Assembly: GCA_016192145.1 (NCBI GenBank)
Contig: JACPUT010000006.1
Span: 372,001 to 436,000 of the forward strand
Direction of reading: 5' to 3'
Origin: Acidobacteriota bacterium
Lineage (GTDB): Bacteria > Acidobacteriota > Holophagae > Holophagales > Holophagaceae
DNA length: 64,000 nt
Below are positions 23,524 to 34,007 of this stretch, piece after piece. The position numbers were made by a program, and so were the translations under genes. The number at the start of each line of letters is the position of its first letter. Within the stretch, counting starts at the first letter, position 1. The notes under the pieces are model-generated. The model searched no databases and was not told where the DNA came from. It saw only the letters and a program-made list of their open reading frames with translations.

Positions 23524-26500
23524 ACCTTTCCCGCCCCTTCATCCTCCGGCCCATCGCCACTTCGCTATTGATGGTGGGCCTGCTGATCATGGGCATCATC
23601 GCCTTCCGGCAGCTGCCCGTGTCGGCCCTGCCCCAGGTGGACTATCCCACCATCCAGGTGCAGACCTTCTATCCCGGGGCCAATCCCGAGGTGATGGCCT
23701 CCGCCGTGACGGCCCCGCTGGAGCGGCAGTTCGGCCAGCTCCCGGGCCTCAACCAGATGTCCTCCTCCAGCTCGGACGGCAGCTCCCTCATCACGCTGCA
23801 GTTCAACCTGGACCTGAACATCGACGTGGCCGAGCAGCAGGTGCAGGCCTCCATCAACGCGGCGGGCACCTTCCTGCCGCCGGACCTGCCGAATCCGCCC
23901 ATCTACAGCAAGACGAACCCCGCCGACGCGCCCATCCTCACCCTGGCCCTCACCTCGGACACCCTCCCGCTGGCGAAGGTGAACGATCTGGCCGACACCC
24001 GCCTCGCCCAGAAGATCTCGCAGCTGCCCGGTGTGGGCCTCGTGAGCATCGGCGGCGGCCAGAAGCCCGCCGTGCGCATCCAGGCCAACCCCACGGCCCT
24101 GGCCTCCCACGGCCTCACGCTGGACGACATCCGCCTGGCCGTGGGCCAGGCCAACGTGAACCGGGCCAAGGGCAACTTCGACGGGCGCTTCCAGTCCTAC
24201 GCCATCGGCGCCAACGACCAGCTCCAGTCCGGCGAGGAGTACAAGCCCCTCATCATCGCCTACCGCGGCGGCTCCCCCATCCGGTTGTCCGAGGTGGCCA
24301 CCATCCTCGACGGCGCCGAGAACACCAAACAGGCGGCCTGGATCGGCCACTCGGAGGAGGGGGGCCCCGGCATCGTGGAACCCGCCGTGGTGCTCAACAT
24401 CCAGCGGCAGCCCGGGGCCAACATCATCGCCGTGGTGGATCGGGTGAAGGCGCTGCTGCCCCAGCTCCAGGCGAGCCTGCCCAGCGCCGTGAAACTGCAG
24501 GTGCTCACGGATCGCACCACCACCATCCGCGCCTCCGTGGAGGATGTGGAGTTCGAGCTCATCCTCACCATCGGCCTCGTGGTGATGGTGATCTTCCTTT
24601 TCCTGCGCACGCTGTCCGCCACCCTCATCCCCAGCGTGGCCGTGCCCCTGTCCCTGGTGGGCACCTTCGGGGCCATGTACCTGCTGGGCTACAGCCTCAA
24701 CAACCTCACGCTCATGGCGCTCACCATCTCCACGGGGTTCGTGGTGGATGACGCCATCGTGATGATCGAGAACATCATGCGCTACATCGAGGAGGGCGTG
24801 CCCCCCTTCGAGGCGGCGCTGAGGGGCTCGGGCCAGATCGGATTCACGATCCTCTCGCTCACGGTGTCGCTCATCGCCGTGCTGATCCCGCTGCTCTTCA
24901 TGGGCGATATCGTGGGGCGGCTCTTCCGGGAGTTCGCGGTCACGCTGAGCATCACCATCCTCGTGTCGGCCGTGGTCTCCCTCACGCTCACGCCCATGAT
25001 GTGCGCCTTCCTGCTCAAGCCTCACCTCCCCGGGAAGAAGGAGCACCACAGCCGCTTCATCCAGGCCTCCGAGCGGATCTTCGATCGGACCCTCGCCTTC
25101 TACGACCGCACCCTCCAGTGGGTGCTCCAGCGCCAGAAGGCCACCCTCTACGTGGCCGGAGCCACGCTACTGGCCACGGTGCTGCTTTACGCCTGGGTGC
25201 CCAAAGGCTTCTTCCCCGTGCAGGACACGGGCGTGCTGCTGGGCGTCTCCGAGGCGCCGGAGACGGCCTCCTTCCAGGCCATGTCCGAGCGGCAGCAGGC
25301 CCTGGCGCGGGTCATCCTCCAGGATCCCGCCGTGGCGAGCCTCAGCTCCTTCATCGGGGTGGATGGCACCAACACGACCCTCAACAGCGGGCGCATCCAG
25401 ATCAACCTCAAGCCCCTGGAGGAGCGGGGCCTCACCGCCGGGGAAGTGATCCAGCGGCTCCAGCCGGAGCTGGCCAAGGTGCCGGGCATCCAGCTCTTCC
25501 TCCAACCCGTGCAGGATCTCACGGTGGAGGACCGCGTCAGCCGCACCCAGTACCAGATGAGCCTGCAGGACGCGGATTCCAAGGAGCTGAACCTCTGGGT
25601 GCCCCGCTTCGTGGAGCGCCTCCGGACCTGCGACGAGGTGCGCGACGTGGCCAGCGACCTCCAGAACGGCGGCCTGCAGGCGAAGGTGGTCGTCGACCGG
25701 GCCTCCGCCTCGCGGCTGGGCATCACGCCCCAGATAGTGGACGACGCCCTCTACAACGCCTTCGGCCAGCGCCAGATCTCCACGATCTTCACCCAGCTGA
25801 ACCAGTACCACGTGGTGCTGGAGGTGCCGCCATCCTTCCGGCAGCATCCCGAGAACCTTCAATCCATCTACTTCAAGTCCTCCGCCGGCAAGCCCGTGCC
25901 CCTGGGCGCCTTCGCCCGCATCGAGACGGGGGCCGCGCCCCTCGTGATCAACCACCAGGGGCAGTTCCCCGCGGCGACGGTGTCCTTCAACTTGGCCCCC
26001 GGCGTGAGTCTGGGCGAGGCGGTGAAGGCCATCGACCGCGTGAAGCTGGAGATGGACATGCCCATCAGCATCCGCTCCGAGTTCATCGGCACGGCCCGGG
26101 CCTTCCAGGCCTCCCTCACCAACGCGCCCCTGCTGATCCTCGCGGCCCTCGTCACCGTCTACATCCTCCTGGGCGTGCTCTACGAGAGCACCATCCATCC
26201 CGTGACCATCCTCAGCACGCTGCCTTCGGCGGGGGTGGGGGCCATCCTGGCGCTGGTCGTGTGCCGCACGGACTTCAGCGTCATCGCCCTCATCGGCATC
26301 ATCCTGCTCATCGGCATCGTGAAGAAGAACGGCATCATGATGATCGACTTCGCCCTGGAGGCGGAGCGGCAGCACGGCAAGGGGCCCGAGGAGGCCATCT
26401 ACCAGGCCTGCCTCCTGCGCTTCCGGCCCATCATGATGACGACGATGGCGGCCCTCTTCGGCGGCATCCCCCTGGCCCTGGGCACGGGCATCGGCAGCGA

Positions 26501-26663
26501 GCTGCGGCGGCCCCTGGGCATCACCATGGTGGGCGGCCTCATCCTCAGCCAGGCCCTCACGCTCTACACCACGCCCGTGATCTACCTGGCCTTCGACCGG
26601 CTGGCGCGGCGCTGGCGGGGGAGCCGCGAGGCCCTTCCGGCGAAGGCCTCCGAGGCCCCATGA
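23520..26663 (+). CDS. mdtB: RND multidrug efflux permease, MdtB-like
   Basis: A 1047-residue hydrophobe/amphiphile efflux-1 type proton antiporter. The N-terminus [20 protein letters not shown] and the sequence [20 protein letters not shown] are characteristic of MdtB. Twelve membrane segments are expected; [16 protein letters not shown]-type TM4 sequence ([19 protein letters not shown] here) holds the proton-relay Asp residues, and the second half repeats [20 protein letters not shown]. Two large periplasmic loops are present. It starts with GTG overlapping the adaptor stop. It is paired with a second, distinct permease, as in mdtABC, where MdtB and MdtC form a heterotrimer. Confidence 0.95.
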   Translation: MNLSRPFILRPIATSLLMVGLLIMGIIAFRQLPVSALPQVDYPTIQVQTFYPGANPEVMASAVTAPLERQFGQLPGLNQMSSSSSDGSSLITLQFNLDLNIDVAEQQVQASINAAGTFLPPDLPNPPIYSKTNPADAPILTLALTSDTLPLAKVNDLADTRLAQKISQLPGVGLVSIGGGQKPAVRIQANPTALASHGLTLDDIRLAVGQANVNRAKGNFDGRFQSYAIGANDQLQSGEEYKPLIIAYRGGSPIRLSEVATILDGAENTKQAAWIGHSEEGGPGIVEPAVVLNIQRQPGANIIAVVDRVKALLPQLQASLPSAVKLQVLTDRTTTIRASVEDVEFELILTIGLVVMVIFLFLRTLSATLIPSVAVPLSLVGTFGAMYLLGYSLNNLTLMALTISTGFVVDDAIVMIENIMRYIEEGVPPFEAALRGSGQIGFTILSLTVSLIAVLIPLLFMGDIVGRLFREFAVTLSITILVSAVVSLTLTPMMCAFLLKPHLPGKKEHHSRFIQASERIFDRTLAFYDRTLQWVLQRQKATLYVAGATLLATVLLYAWVPKGFFPVQDTGVLLGVSEAPETASFQAMSERQQALARVILQDPAVASLSSFIGVDGTNTTLNSGRIQINLKPLEERGLTAGEVIQRLQPELAKVPGIQLFLQPVQDLTVEDRVSRTQYQMSLQDADSKELNLWVPRFVERLRTCDEVRDVASDLQNGGLQAKVVVDRASASRLGITPQIVDDALYNAFGQRQISTIFTQLNQYHVVLEVPPSFRQHPENLQSIYFKSSAGKPVPLGAFARIETGAAPLVINHQGQFPAATVSFNLAPGVSLGEAVKAIDRVKLEMDMPISIRSEFIGTARAFQASLTNAPLLILAALVTVYILLGVLYESTIHPVTILSTLPSAGVGAILALVVCRTDFSVIALIGIILLIGIVKKNGIMMIDFALEAERQHGKGPEEAIYQACLLRFRPIMMTTMAALFGGIPLALGTGIGSELRRPLGITMVGGLILSQALTLYTTPVIYLAFDRLARRWRGSREALPAKASEAP

Positions 26664-29600
26664 GCCTCTCCGCCCCCTTCATCCGTCGCCCCGTGGCCAC
26701 CACGCTCATGGCGGTGGCCATCGCGCTGGCGGGGATGCTGGCCTACCGGTTCCTGCCCGTGTCGCCCCTGCCGCAGGTGGAGTTCCCCACCATCCAGGTG
26801 CAGGCGGGGCTTCCGGGGGCCAGCCCTGAGACCATGGCCTCTTCCGTGGCCACGCCCCTGGAGCGGCAGTTCGCACGCATCGCGGGCGTGACGGAGATGA
26901 CCTCCGTGAGCAGCCTGGGATCCACCAACGTCACGCTGCAGTTCGATCTGGATCGCAACGTGGACGCCGCGGGGCGGGATGTGCAGGCGGCCATCAACGC
27001 GGCCCGGGGCCAGCTGCCCGCGGGCCTGCCGAACAATCCCTCCTATCGGAAGGTGAACCCGGCGGACGCGCCCATCATGCTCATGGCCCTCTCCTCGGAG
27101 CTGGTGGAGCGCAGCCGGCTCTACGATCTGGCCTCCAGCCTCCTCCAGCAGAAGCTGGCCCAAGTCTCCGGCGTGGGCCAGGTGGTGGTGGGCGGCGGCG
27201 CGCTGCCCGCCGTGCGCGTGGAGGTGAACCCCGGAGACCTCAACGCCAAGGGGGTGGCCCTGGAGGACATTCGCGCGGCCCTGGCCACGGCCAACGTGAA
27301 CAAGCCCAAGGGGAGCCTGGCCGATGGCCAGCGCACCTGGAGCATCCAGGCCACGGATCAGCTCTTCAGCGCCAAGGACTACATCCCCCTCGTCGTCTCC
27401 TACAAAAAGGGCGCCGCCCTGCGCCTGGGCGACGTGGCGCGGGTGACGGATGGGCTGGAAAACGTCCAGGCCACGGGCCTCGCCAATGGCAAGCCGGCCA
27501 TCCTCCTCATCATCTTCCGCCAGCCCGGCGCCAACATCATCGAGACGGCGGATCGGGTGCAGGCCCTCCTGCCGGAGCTCAGGGCCTCCCTCCCGCCCAC
27601 CACGGATCTGCGGGTGGTGCTCAACACCACCCGCACCATCCGGGCCTCCGTTTCGGAAGTGGAGCGGACGCTGCTCATCTCCGTGGGCCTCGTGATCCTC
27701 GTGGTGTTCCTCTTCCTGCGCAGCGCCCGCACCACGCTCATCCCCAGCGTGGCCGTGCCCATCTCGCTCATCGGCACCTTCGGCGTGATGTACCTGCTGG
27801 GCTACAGCATCGACAACCTCTCCCTCATGGCCCTCACCGTGGCCACGGGCTTCGTGGTGGACGACGCCATCGTGGTGGTGGAGAACATCATGCGCCACGT
27901 GGAGGAGGGGATGCCCCCCATGGCGGCGGCTTTCCAGGGGGCGAAGGAGATCGGCTTCACGGTGGTCTCCATCTCCATCTCCCTGGTGGCGGTGTTCATC
28001 CCGATCCTGCTCATGGGCGGCATCGTGGGGCGCCTCTTCCGCGAGTTCGCCGTCACCCTCAGCGTGGCCATCGCCATGTCCATGGTGGTCTCCCTCACCC
28101 TCACGCCCATGATGAGCGCGCGGCTGCTGCGGCCCGCGGCGGAAGAGCGGCACGGGCGGGTCTTCCGGGCCACGGAACGGGCCTTCCAGGCCATCCTCGC
28201 CTTCTACGAGCGCACCCTCCACTGGGTCCTCCGGCATCCCTTCCAGACCGCCATGGCCTGGGTGCTCACCGTCATCGCCTCGGTCGTCCTCTGGGTGGCC
28301 CTGCCCAAGGGCTTCTTCCCCCAGCAGGACACGGGCCGCATCGCGGGGAGCATCCAGGCGGACCAGAGCACCTCCTTCCAGGCCATGAGGGAGCGCATGA
28401 CCCGCTTCGCGGCGATCCTGCAGGAGGATCCGGCGGTGGAGAACGTCATGGTGTTCCTGGGCGGGGGATCCGCCACCAACTCGGGGCGCTGCTTCATCGC
28501 CCTGAAGCCGTGGGAGCAGCGCAAAGGGGTGACGGCGGACATGGTGATCGCGCGGCTGCGGCCCAAGCTGGGCACGGTGCCGGGCGCGAGCCTCTTCCTC
28601 CAGGCCGTGCAGGATCTCCGCATCGGCGGCCGGCCCACGGGGGCCCAGTACCAATACACCCTGCAGGCGGACGACTCGAAGGACCTCTTCGAATGGGGCC
28701 CGAAGATGGTGCAGAAGCTGCGGTCCATGCCCCTCATCGCGGACATCAGCACCGACCAGCAGAACCAGGGCCTCCAGGCGGCCCTCGTCATCGATCGGGA
28801 TACCGCCTCGCGCTTGGGCGTGACGCCCCGGCAGGTGGACGACACCCTCTACAGCGCCTTCGGCCAGCGGCAGGTCTCCACCATCTACACGCAGATGAAC
28901 CAGTACCACGTGGTCCTCGGGGTGGAGCCGCGCTTCTGGCAGGACCCGGACACCCTCCAGTCCATCTACGTGCGCAGCGGCCGCGGGGAGCTGGTGCCCC
29001 TCAGCGCCTTCTGCCGCTACGACCGCCGCACGGCGCCCCTCTCCGTGAGCCACCAGGGCCAATCCCCGGCCGTGACCATCTCCTACAACCTGGCCCCCGG
29101 CGTGGCCCTGGGCCAGGCGGTGGATGCCATCGACCGGGCGGGCGAGGAGATCCACATGCCCTCCGCCATCCGCGGCAAGCACATGGGGAGCTCCCAGGCC
29201 TTCCAGGCCTCCCTGGCCAACATGCCCCTGCTCATCGGGGCGGCCTTCCTCGTGGTCTACATCGTGCTGGGCGTGCTCTACGAGAGCCTCATCCACCCCA
29301 TCACGATCCTCTCCACGCTGCCTTCGGCGGGCGTGGGCGCCCTGCTGGCCCTGATGCTCTTCCGCCTGGATCTGAGCGTCATCGCCGTCATCGGCATCAT
29401 CCTGCTCATCGGCATCGTGAAGAAGAACGCCATCCTCATGATCGACTTCGCCATCGACGCGGAGCGCAGCCAGGGCGTGCCGCCGGATCAGGCCATTTTC
29501 CAGGCCTGCCTCCTGCGCTTCCGCCCCATCACCATGACGACGCTGGCGGCCCTGCTGGGCGGCCTGCCCCTGGCCCTGGGCACGGGCACGGGCTCCGAGC

Positions 29601-29773
29601 TGCGGCGGCCCCTGGGCGTGGCCATCGTGGGCGGCCTGCTCTTCAGCCAGGTGCTGACCCTCTACACTACGCCCGTGATCTACCTCTACCTGGATCGGTT
29701 CCGGATCTGGTGGGCAAAGCCCGGATCTTCCCGGTGGGGTCGCCCTTCAAAGGCTTTCGGCTTTCGGCTCTAG
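26660..29773 (+). CDS. mdtC: RND multidrug efflux permease, MdtC-like
   Basis: A 1037-residue second RND permease, starting at the ATG that overlaps the mdtB stop (ATGA). The N-terminus [20 protein letters not shown] and [20 protein letters not shown] match the MdtC branch. TM4 has [19 protein letters not shown], and the C-terminal half [20 protein letters not shown]. The reading frame stays open far upstream of the start only because GC-rich sequence lacks stop codons. The last residues (AFGFRL) are encoded by the left arm of an intergenic palindrome, so the repeat seems to have replaced or extended the natural C-terminus. No TolC-type gene follows. Confidence 0.95.
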   Translation: MSLSAPFIRRPVATTLMAVAIALAGMLAYRFLPVSPLPQVEFPTIQVQAGLPGASPETMASSVATPLERQFARIAGVTEMTSVSSLGSTNVTLQFDLDRNVDAAGRDVQAAINAARGQLPAGLPNNPSYRKVNPADAPIMLMALSSELVERSRLYDLASSLLQQKLAQVSGVGQVVVGGGALPAVRVEVNPGDLNAKGVALEDIRAALATANVNKPKGSLADGQRTWSIQATDQLFSAKDYIPLVVSYKKGAALRLGDVARVTDGLENVQATGLANGKPAILLIIFRQPGANIIETADRVQALLPELRASLPPTTDLRVVLNTTRTIRASVSEVERTLLISVGLVILVVFLFLRSARTTLIPSVAVPISLIGTFGVMYLLGYSIDNLSLMALTVATGFVVDDAIVVVENIMRHVEEGMPPMAAAFQGAKEIGFTVVSISISLVAVFIPILLMGGIVGRLFREFAVTLSVAIAMSMVVSLTLTPMMSARLLRPAAEERHGRVFRATERAFQAILAFYERTLHWVLRHPFQTAMAWVLTVIASVVLWVALPKGFFPQQDTGRIAGSIQADQSTSFQAMRERMTRFAAILQEDPAVENVMVFLGGGSATNSGRCFIALKPWEQRKGVTADMVIARLRPKLGTVPGASLFLQAVQDLRIGGRPTGAQYQYTLQADDSKDLFEWGPKMVQKLRSMPLIADISTDQQNQGLQAALVIDRDTASRLGVTPRQVDDTLYSAFGQRQVSTIYTQMNQYHVVLGVEPRFWQDPDTLQSIYVRSGRGELVPLSAFCRYDRRTAPLSVSHQGQSPAVTISYNLAPGVALGQAVDAIDRAGEEIHMPSAIRGKHMGSSQAFQASLANMPLLIGAAFLVVYIVLGVLYESLIHPITILSTLPSAGVGALLALMLFRLDLSVIAVIGIILLIGIVKKNAILMIDFAIDAERSQGVPPDQAIFQACLLRFRPITMTTLAALLGGLPLALGTGTGSELRRPLGVAIVGGLLFSQVLTLYTTPVIYLYLDRFRIWWAKPGSSRWGRPSKAFGFRL

Positions 29774-29868
29774 GCTTTTGCAGCGTTCGCCAGTGCATTG
29801 GGTCGTCCAAAAGCGGACCACCCGGGATGCCGTTCCCAGCAAGAGCCTAGAGCCGAAAGCCTACAGCC
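29751..29868. repeat. intergenic palindrome with GGCTTTCGGCTCTAGG-type arms
   Basis: The left arm (29751-29780, AGGCTTTCGGCTTTCGGCTC...) and right arm (29841-29868, AGCCTAGAGCCGAAAGCC...) are near-perfect inverse copies around a 60-base loop. On the minus strand the loop reads GACGACCCAATGC, sharing CGACCCA with the palindromes at 46-181 and 18317-18452. The left arm encodes the final residues and stop of the MdtC-like permease. Confidence 0.75.
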
Positions 29869-29878
29869 AACTTCACGA

Positions 29879-30340
29879 TCAGGGCTTCGGAAGGACGGCG
29901 ATGCGGCCCTTGAGGGAGGTGTACAGGGCGTGGGGCAGGACATCGCGAAGCACCAGGTAGGTCTTCGTGGGGTAGGGGCGCTTGGCGATGATCCGGTCGG
30001 CGTAGGCTTCCGTGATGCCGGGGAGCTTCAGGAGCTCCTCCTTGGTGGCGCTGTTGATGTCCACGGGGGGAGGCAGGGGCGCCTTCTTTTTTCCCTTGAG
30101 CGCCTTGGAGCGGACCTTGGAGCCGACGGCGACCTCGCGCTTCACCTGGGCATCGTTGCCTCCGGTGGCCTTGGGTTTGGCCTTGCCCTTCGGGGCCTTC
30201 GGCGCCGCTTTGGGGGCGGGGCTCGAGGCGGCCGGGGCCTTGGCCTCGGGCGCCGGGGCCGGGGGCGGCGGAACCTGGGCGACCAGGGAAATCGACAGCA
30301 GCAGGGAGCGCGGGATGAGGCGGATGGGATCGAACCGCAT
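29879..30340 (-). CDS. ComEA-like helix-hairpin-helix exported protein
   Basis: A 153-residue protein with an N-terminal signal segment (LIPRSLLLSISLVAQ), a long Pro/Ala/Lys-rich linker (about 25-85) and a C-terminal helix-hairpin-helix domain: VDINSATKEELLKLPGI, then TEAYADRIIAKRPYPTK. This is the ComEA/HhH1 pattern, associated with DNA binding at the cell surface or in the periplasm during DNA uptake. Length and architecture fit periplasmic ComEA-type proteins. AGGAGG lies upstream of the ATG. It is transcribed in the same direction as the cytochrome operon but separated from it by two hairpins. Confidence 0.85.
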   Translation of the reverse strand: MRFDPIRLIPRSLLLSISLVAQVPPPPAPAPEAKAPAASSPAPKAAPKAPKGKAKPKATGGNDAQVKREVAVGSKVRSKALKGKKKAPLPPPVDINSATKEELLKLPGITEAYADRIIAKRPYPTKTYLVLRDVLPHALYTSLKGRIAVLPKP

Positions 30341-30439
30341 GGGGGAACCTCCTCCTCCAGCCTAGAGGGAACCCCCGCGCGCGGGTGGGCCGGAAGTCAC
30401 AACCGCGGGGAGACCGTGATGTTCATCCCCTGAAACGAA

Positions 30440-30468
30440 ACAACCTGGGCCAAGTGCGCCCAGGTTGT
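30440..30468 (-). terminator. intrinsic terminator of the cytochrome operon
   Basis: Read on the minus strand, ACAACCTGGGC and GCCCAGGTTGT form a perfect 11-bp stem (30458-30468 with 30440-30450, 7-base loop), followed by TTCGTTTC. It lies 56 bases after the decaheme gene stop. Confidence 0.8.
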
Positions 30469-30490
30469 CCGGTGGTGCTCGATCAAGCTC

Positions 30491-30514
30491 CGGGGCCCGG
30501 CGAACCGGGCCCCG
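30491..30514 (-). terminator. GC hairpin with UUCG loop after the decaheme gene
   Basis: CGGGGCCCGG and CCGGGCCCCG form a perfect 10-bp stem with a TTCG loop on the minus strand, 9 bases after the stop codon. There is no T-tract; with the hairpin at 30440-30468 it makes a tandem termination or mRNA 3'-end protection region. Confidence 0.6.
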
Positions 30515-30523
30515 GGTGAAGCC

Positions 30524-33283
30524 TTACTTGAAGTTCATGTGCACCTTTTCCGTATCGGCGATCTTGCCGGCGGAGTGGCAAAGGAAGCACTGCTCCTGCT
30601 TGGTGTAGACGCCCGCCGTCTGCACGGAAGCGCGGGTGGCGTAGAAGGAACCGCCATTCGTCTTCATGTGTTCGAGGGCGAGGGAGCTGTCGTGGCAGTT
30701 GGAGCAGGCCGCGACGTAGGGCGAGCTGACGAGGGTGGTGCCGGCGGCCACGGTGGTGACGCCGGTGGCGGCGCTGTAACTGAAACCGGAACCGAAGGCG
30801 TAGCCCTCAGCCACGCCACCATTGGCGGCGGCGGCAGCGGCCTTGCTGAACGGCGACCAGTAGACGCCGGGAATGGTTTCGGAGCCCGTGATGATCACGT
30901 TCATGGGGTTCGGGGTGGTGCCCGTGGCGACGGTCGTCCACAGGAGGTTGGGCACGGCGGCGGCGTTGGAGGCGCGGCCGAAGTCGTAGGAACCGGGGAC
31001 GTGGCAGGCTTCGCAGTTGTTCAACACGCCGGGGTAGGTGATTTCCCAGTATTTGAAGCCGGCGTTGGATTCCCACGAGAACTTGTTGGCCCGCTTCTTG
31101 GCGCCGTGGATGGCGTGCACGAAGTCCTTGGCGTTGACGCCCCATCCGGAGTTGACGCGCTGGCCGTTGTGGCAGAACTCGCAGGTGTTGGCGTCGTTGC
31201 GCTGGCCACCGTGGTAGCTCTTGCTGGTGAACACGCCCAGGGCGGCGTGGCAGTCATTGCACTTGGCGTTGGCCACGATGGTGCGGCGGGCGGTCTGGGC
31301 CGCGAAGCCGGCGGGCAGGGTGCCGCTCACGAGCTTGCTGACGTTGGGAGCGGGAACGCTCACACCGCCTTGGCCCGTGCCGAGGACGCCGGTCACGCGG
31401 GGGATGTAGGGGTACCCGGGGACGTTGGTCTGGGTGAGGGGCTGGCTGGAGGCCAGGCTGTAGGTGTAGCCGATGCCGCCCGTGATCATGGAGGCGGTGG
31501 CGGGGATCGCCACGCCGGTCAGGGTGAGGGTGTAGTAGCCGCCGGTGGGTCCGGTGAGGGTGCCCGCGGCGGAACCGGTGGCGGTGCCGTTCCAGACGTT
31601 CTTGAGGTAGGTGCTGGTGGTGGCGTTCCAGTCGGCGGGGGTGGCGATGCCATCCTGGGGCACGGAGAAGGCCACGTACATGCTGGGGCCGCCCACGAAG
31701 TTATCCATCAGCTCGGTGACGCTGCCCGCGGCGTAGGTGTTGAAGACGACGGGGGTGCCGTTCCTGAGGAAGCGGAACTTGAACTGGGGCCGGATGGTGG
31801 TGGGCACCACGGCATCGGGAACCAGGGTCAGGCTGCTGAGGTCCCAGGTCACCACATCCGCGCCGGGGGGCAGGTTGTTGGTGAAGGCGGCGACGTAGGA
31901 GGCGTTGGTGTTGTTGCTGCCGCCGGCCACGTTCCAGCCGTTGAGCGGGTTGGGGGGCACGATGGGCAGGTGGTCCGTCTTGATCACGTCGCCCGTGTGG
32001 CAGCCGGCGCAGGCGGCATCGGAGGTCTGCACGGCGTGGGCCACGCCGCCGGGGTGGCTGTTGGCACCCGTGGCGAAGTCGATGTTGTCATGGCAGGCGC
32101 CGCAGGCGAGGCGGCTGGGCTTGGTGAACCAGTTGTCGCCCTGGGGCGTGGTGGGCGAATCGGTGTGGCACTTGGTGCAGTTCCGATGGTCCTGGGGATA
32201 GGTGACGTGGTTGAACTTCACTCCGGCGTAGTCGTAGCCGGTCTTGGACAGTTCCTCACCCATGTGGAGGCGGTGGGACAAGACGGTGAAGTTGCCTTGG
32301 GACTGGTCGGCGATGCGGTAGGTGCTGCCGGTGTAGACGCCGGCCGTATCCACGCTGTTGGCGCGGCCGTACTTGCGCTGGTCGCTGTGGCAGACCACGC
32401 AGTACTTGGAGTCCTGCCGGCCTTCGCCGTGGAACTCGAACTTGGCGTGGCAGGTGAAGCAGCTGGAGACGTCCACGATGTCGCGGCGCTCGTTGCTGGC
32501 CGTGATCGGGGCGCCCGTGGCGGGGATGAAGTCATAGGTGGTGTTGGCGGGGAACTTCACGGGCACGCTGGGCAGGCCCGTGTTGGAGCGATCGGGGGTG
32601 TTGCTGCTCGTGCCGCGGGCGGCGCCGCCCACATACACCGTGATGCGGTGCGTGAGGGAGGGGTCGTAGGCGACGTTGTCCAGATCGGCCTTCACGTTGG
32701 CGCCGGTGTAGGTGTAAGCGTCCAGCTGGGCCTGGGTCTGGCTGATGTCGCGGCGGAAGGTGTAGGTGTAGGAACCATCGCCGTGATCCACCAGGGTGCC
32801 GATGCTATCGGTGGTGGGGCGGGTGGGGGTCCAGGTGGTGGGGGCCGCCACGGTGGGGTTGCTGGTCACCATGTAGCTGACCCAACGGCTGGGCGTGGTG
32901 CCGCTGGCCGGGATGAGCTTGGCGATGGCGAAGCCCATGTTCTGGTAGGCCGGGTAGGGATCGGTGGCGGGATTCTGCCCCGTGAAGCCGAGGCCCTTGA
33001 GGGGCACGTTGTGCTGGTCGAGGACGGTGAAGTCGATGACGGGCTTGCCGGCGGTGACGGCGGCCTTGGTGACGGTGGCCTTGAGGCTGAGCTCTTCCCA
33101 CTCGGTGGTGGAAAGGGTGGTCGCGTCGAGGGCGTAAGCGCCGTTGTTGCCGTTGGTTCCGTTGGTTCCGTTCGTGCCATTGGCACCGGCCGGGCCCTGC
33201 TTGCCGTTACAGCCGACCAGCGTCAGTGCGACGATGGCGCTGGCCATCACCCCACAGAGACTGCTTAGAGGTTTGTATCGCAT
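30524..33283 (-). CDS. OmcA/MtrC-family decaheme c-type cytochrome lipoprotein
   Basis: A 919-residue outer-surface cytochrome. The N-terminus has a lipobox (LTLVGCNG, Cys about 25) followed by a collagen-like GPAGANGTNGTNGTNGNNG stretch. Ten heme sites are visible: CFTCH, CVVCH, CTKCH, CGACH, CAGCH in the first half and CNDCH, CEFCH, CEACH, CSNCH, CFLCH in the second, separated by a beta-rich domain. This two-by-five layout is that of the OmcA/MtrC family, terminal reductases for metals or other extracellular acceptors. It is the last gene of a four-gene minus-strand operon; GGGAG precedes the ATG, and 81 bp separate it from the preceding cytochrome gene. Confidence 0.93.
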   Translation of the reverse strand: MRYKPLSSLCGVMASAIVALTLVGCNGKQGPAGANGTNGTNGTNGNNGAYALDATTLSTTEWEELSLKATVTKAAVTAGKPVIDFTVLDQHNVPLKGLGFTGQNPATDPYPAYQNMGFAIAKLIPASGTTPSRWVSYMVTSNPTVAAPTTWTPTRPTTDSIGTLVDHGDGSYTYTFRRDISQTQAQLDAYTYTGANVKADLDNVAYDPSLTHRITVYVGGAARGTSSNTPDRSNTGLPSVPVKFPANTTYDFIPATGAPITASNERRDIVDVSSCFTCHAKFEFHGEGRQDSKYCVVCHSDQRKYGRANSVDTAGVYTGSTYRIADQSQGNFTVLSHRLHMGEELSKTGYDYAGVKFNHVTYPQDHRNCTKCHTDSPTTPQGDNWFTKPSRLACGACHDNIDFATGANSHPGGVAHAVQTSDAACAGCHTGDVIKTDHLPIVPPNPLNGWNVAGGSNNTNASYVAAFTNNLPPGADVVTWDLSSLTLVPDAVVPTTIRPQFKFRFLRNGTPVVFNTYAAGSVTELMDNFVGGPSMYVAFSVPQDGIATPADWNATTSTYLKNVWNGTATGSAAGTLTGPTGGYYTLTLTGVAIPATASMITGGIGYTYSLASSQPLTQTNVPGYPYIPRVTGVLGTGQGGVSVPAPNVSKLVSGTLPAGFAAQTARRTIVANAKCNDCHAALGVFTSKSYHGGQRNDANTCEFCHNGQRVNSGWGVNAKDFVHAIHGAKKRANKFSWESNAGFKYWEITYPGVLNNCEACHVPGSYDFGRASNAAAVPNLLWTTVATGTTPNPMNVIITGSETIPGVYWSPFSKAAAAAANGGVAEGYAFGSGFSYSAATGVTTVAAGTTLVSSPYVAACSNCHDSSLALEHMKTNGGSFYATRASVQTAGVYTKQEQCFLCHSAGKIADTEKVHMNFK

Positions 33284-33364
33284 GGATCGATCTCCCTTCT
33301 AGGTGTTGTACTTAAGAGGTTTAGGTTCGAGTTGTGATGCCGATGAATCGATCTGACACCTCCC

Positions 33365-33994
33365 TCAGGGATTCCGGTCGTGGCACATGGTGTTGTTGTA
33401 GCAACCGGGGGTCGCCCCAGGGGCAGGCGGCGTGGCGGGGAAACCAGCGGGGTTGTTCGGGGAGCCCGCCGCGTGGCACTTGATGCACTCGGCCGCGTTG
33501 GAGACGTCGACACCATCGTGGTTGGACAGGTTGGGGTCGAGGTTGCGCCAGGGCTTGTCGGCGTGCGGGGCCTTGGTGTGGCAGGTCTTGCAGGAGACCT
33601 TCGAGAGGCCGCCCGTGTAGTCGGAGCCGTGGCATCGGGCACAGGAGGCGAGGCCGCTCCAATCACCGGCCGCGGCCTTGGCGCCGAGGCGTCCGTGCTG
33701 GTCGCCCGCGGCCCAGCCCGTGGGGTGACCGGGGCCATTGGGATGGCAGGAGAAGCAGCTGACCTGGGACACGCCACCGGCCTTGGCGGGATCCTTGACG
33801 GAGCCGTGGCAGGTGATGCACTGGTCGGGCTGCTTGGCGTACTCGGACCAGTGGGTGTTCAGCCAGGTGGCCTTGGGGTGCTGGCCAAGCTCGTTGAACT
33901 TGGGCGCGGTGTCGGTGCTCTTGCCCGCGCAGCCCCAGAAGAGGAGGCTGATCGCGGCCGCGAGGCAGGTCCGGAAGATCCGTGGGGTGCTCAT
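33365..33994 (-). CDS. multiheme c-type cytochrome lipoprotein (5 CXXCH plus one CX5CH)
   Basis: A 209-residue periplasmic or outer-membrane-anchored cytochrome. The signal ends in a lipobox (SLLFWGCAG). Five CXXCH sites follow: CITCH, CFSCH, CARCH, CKTCH and CIKCH. A sixth possible site, CYNNTMCH at the C-terminus, has five residues between the cysteines; such expanded spacings occur in multiheme proteins, but attachment here is uncertain. The family is not recognised beyond its multiheme character. GGAGGGAGGA lies upstream of the ATG. It sits between a five-heme lipoprotein gene (13-bp gap) and the decaheme gene, so probably relays electrons between periplasm and surface. Confidence 0.88.
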   Translation of the reverse strand: MSTPRIFRTCLAAAISLLFWGCAGKSTDTAPKFNELGQHPKATWLNTHWSEYAKQPDQCITCHGSVKDPAKAGGVSQVSCFSCHPNGPGHPTGWAAGDQHGRLGAKAAAGDWSGLASCARCHGSDYTGGLSKVSCKTCHTKAPHADKPWRNLDPNLSNHDGVDVSNAAECIKCHAAGSPNNPAGFPATPPAPGATPGCYNNTMCHDRNP

Positions 33995-34007
33995 GTGATC
34001 CTCCCTC

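Noticed and set aside
25001-26659. Upstream extension of the MdtC-like frame over mdtB
   Set aside because: The frame is open only by chance; the extension reads Arg/Pro/Gly-rich, and the ATG at 26660 begins the conserved RND N-terminus.
26582-29296. 904-residue minus-strand frame opposite the MdtC-like permease
   Set aside because: An antisense shadow with no hydrophobic pattern or domain. The same applies to 23565-25049, 54590-57463 and 50788-52866.
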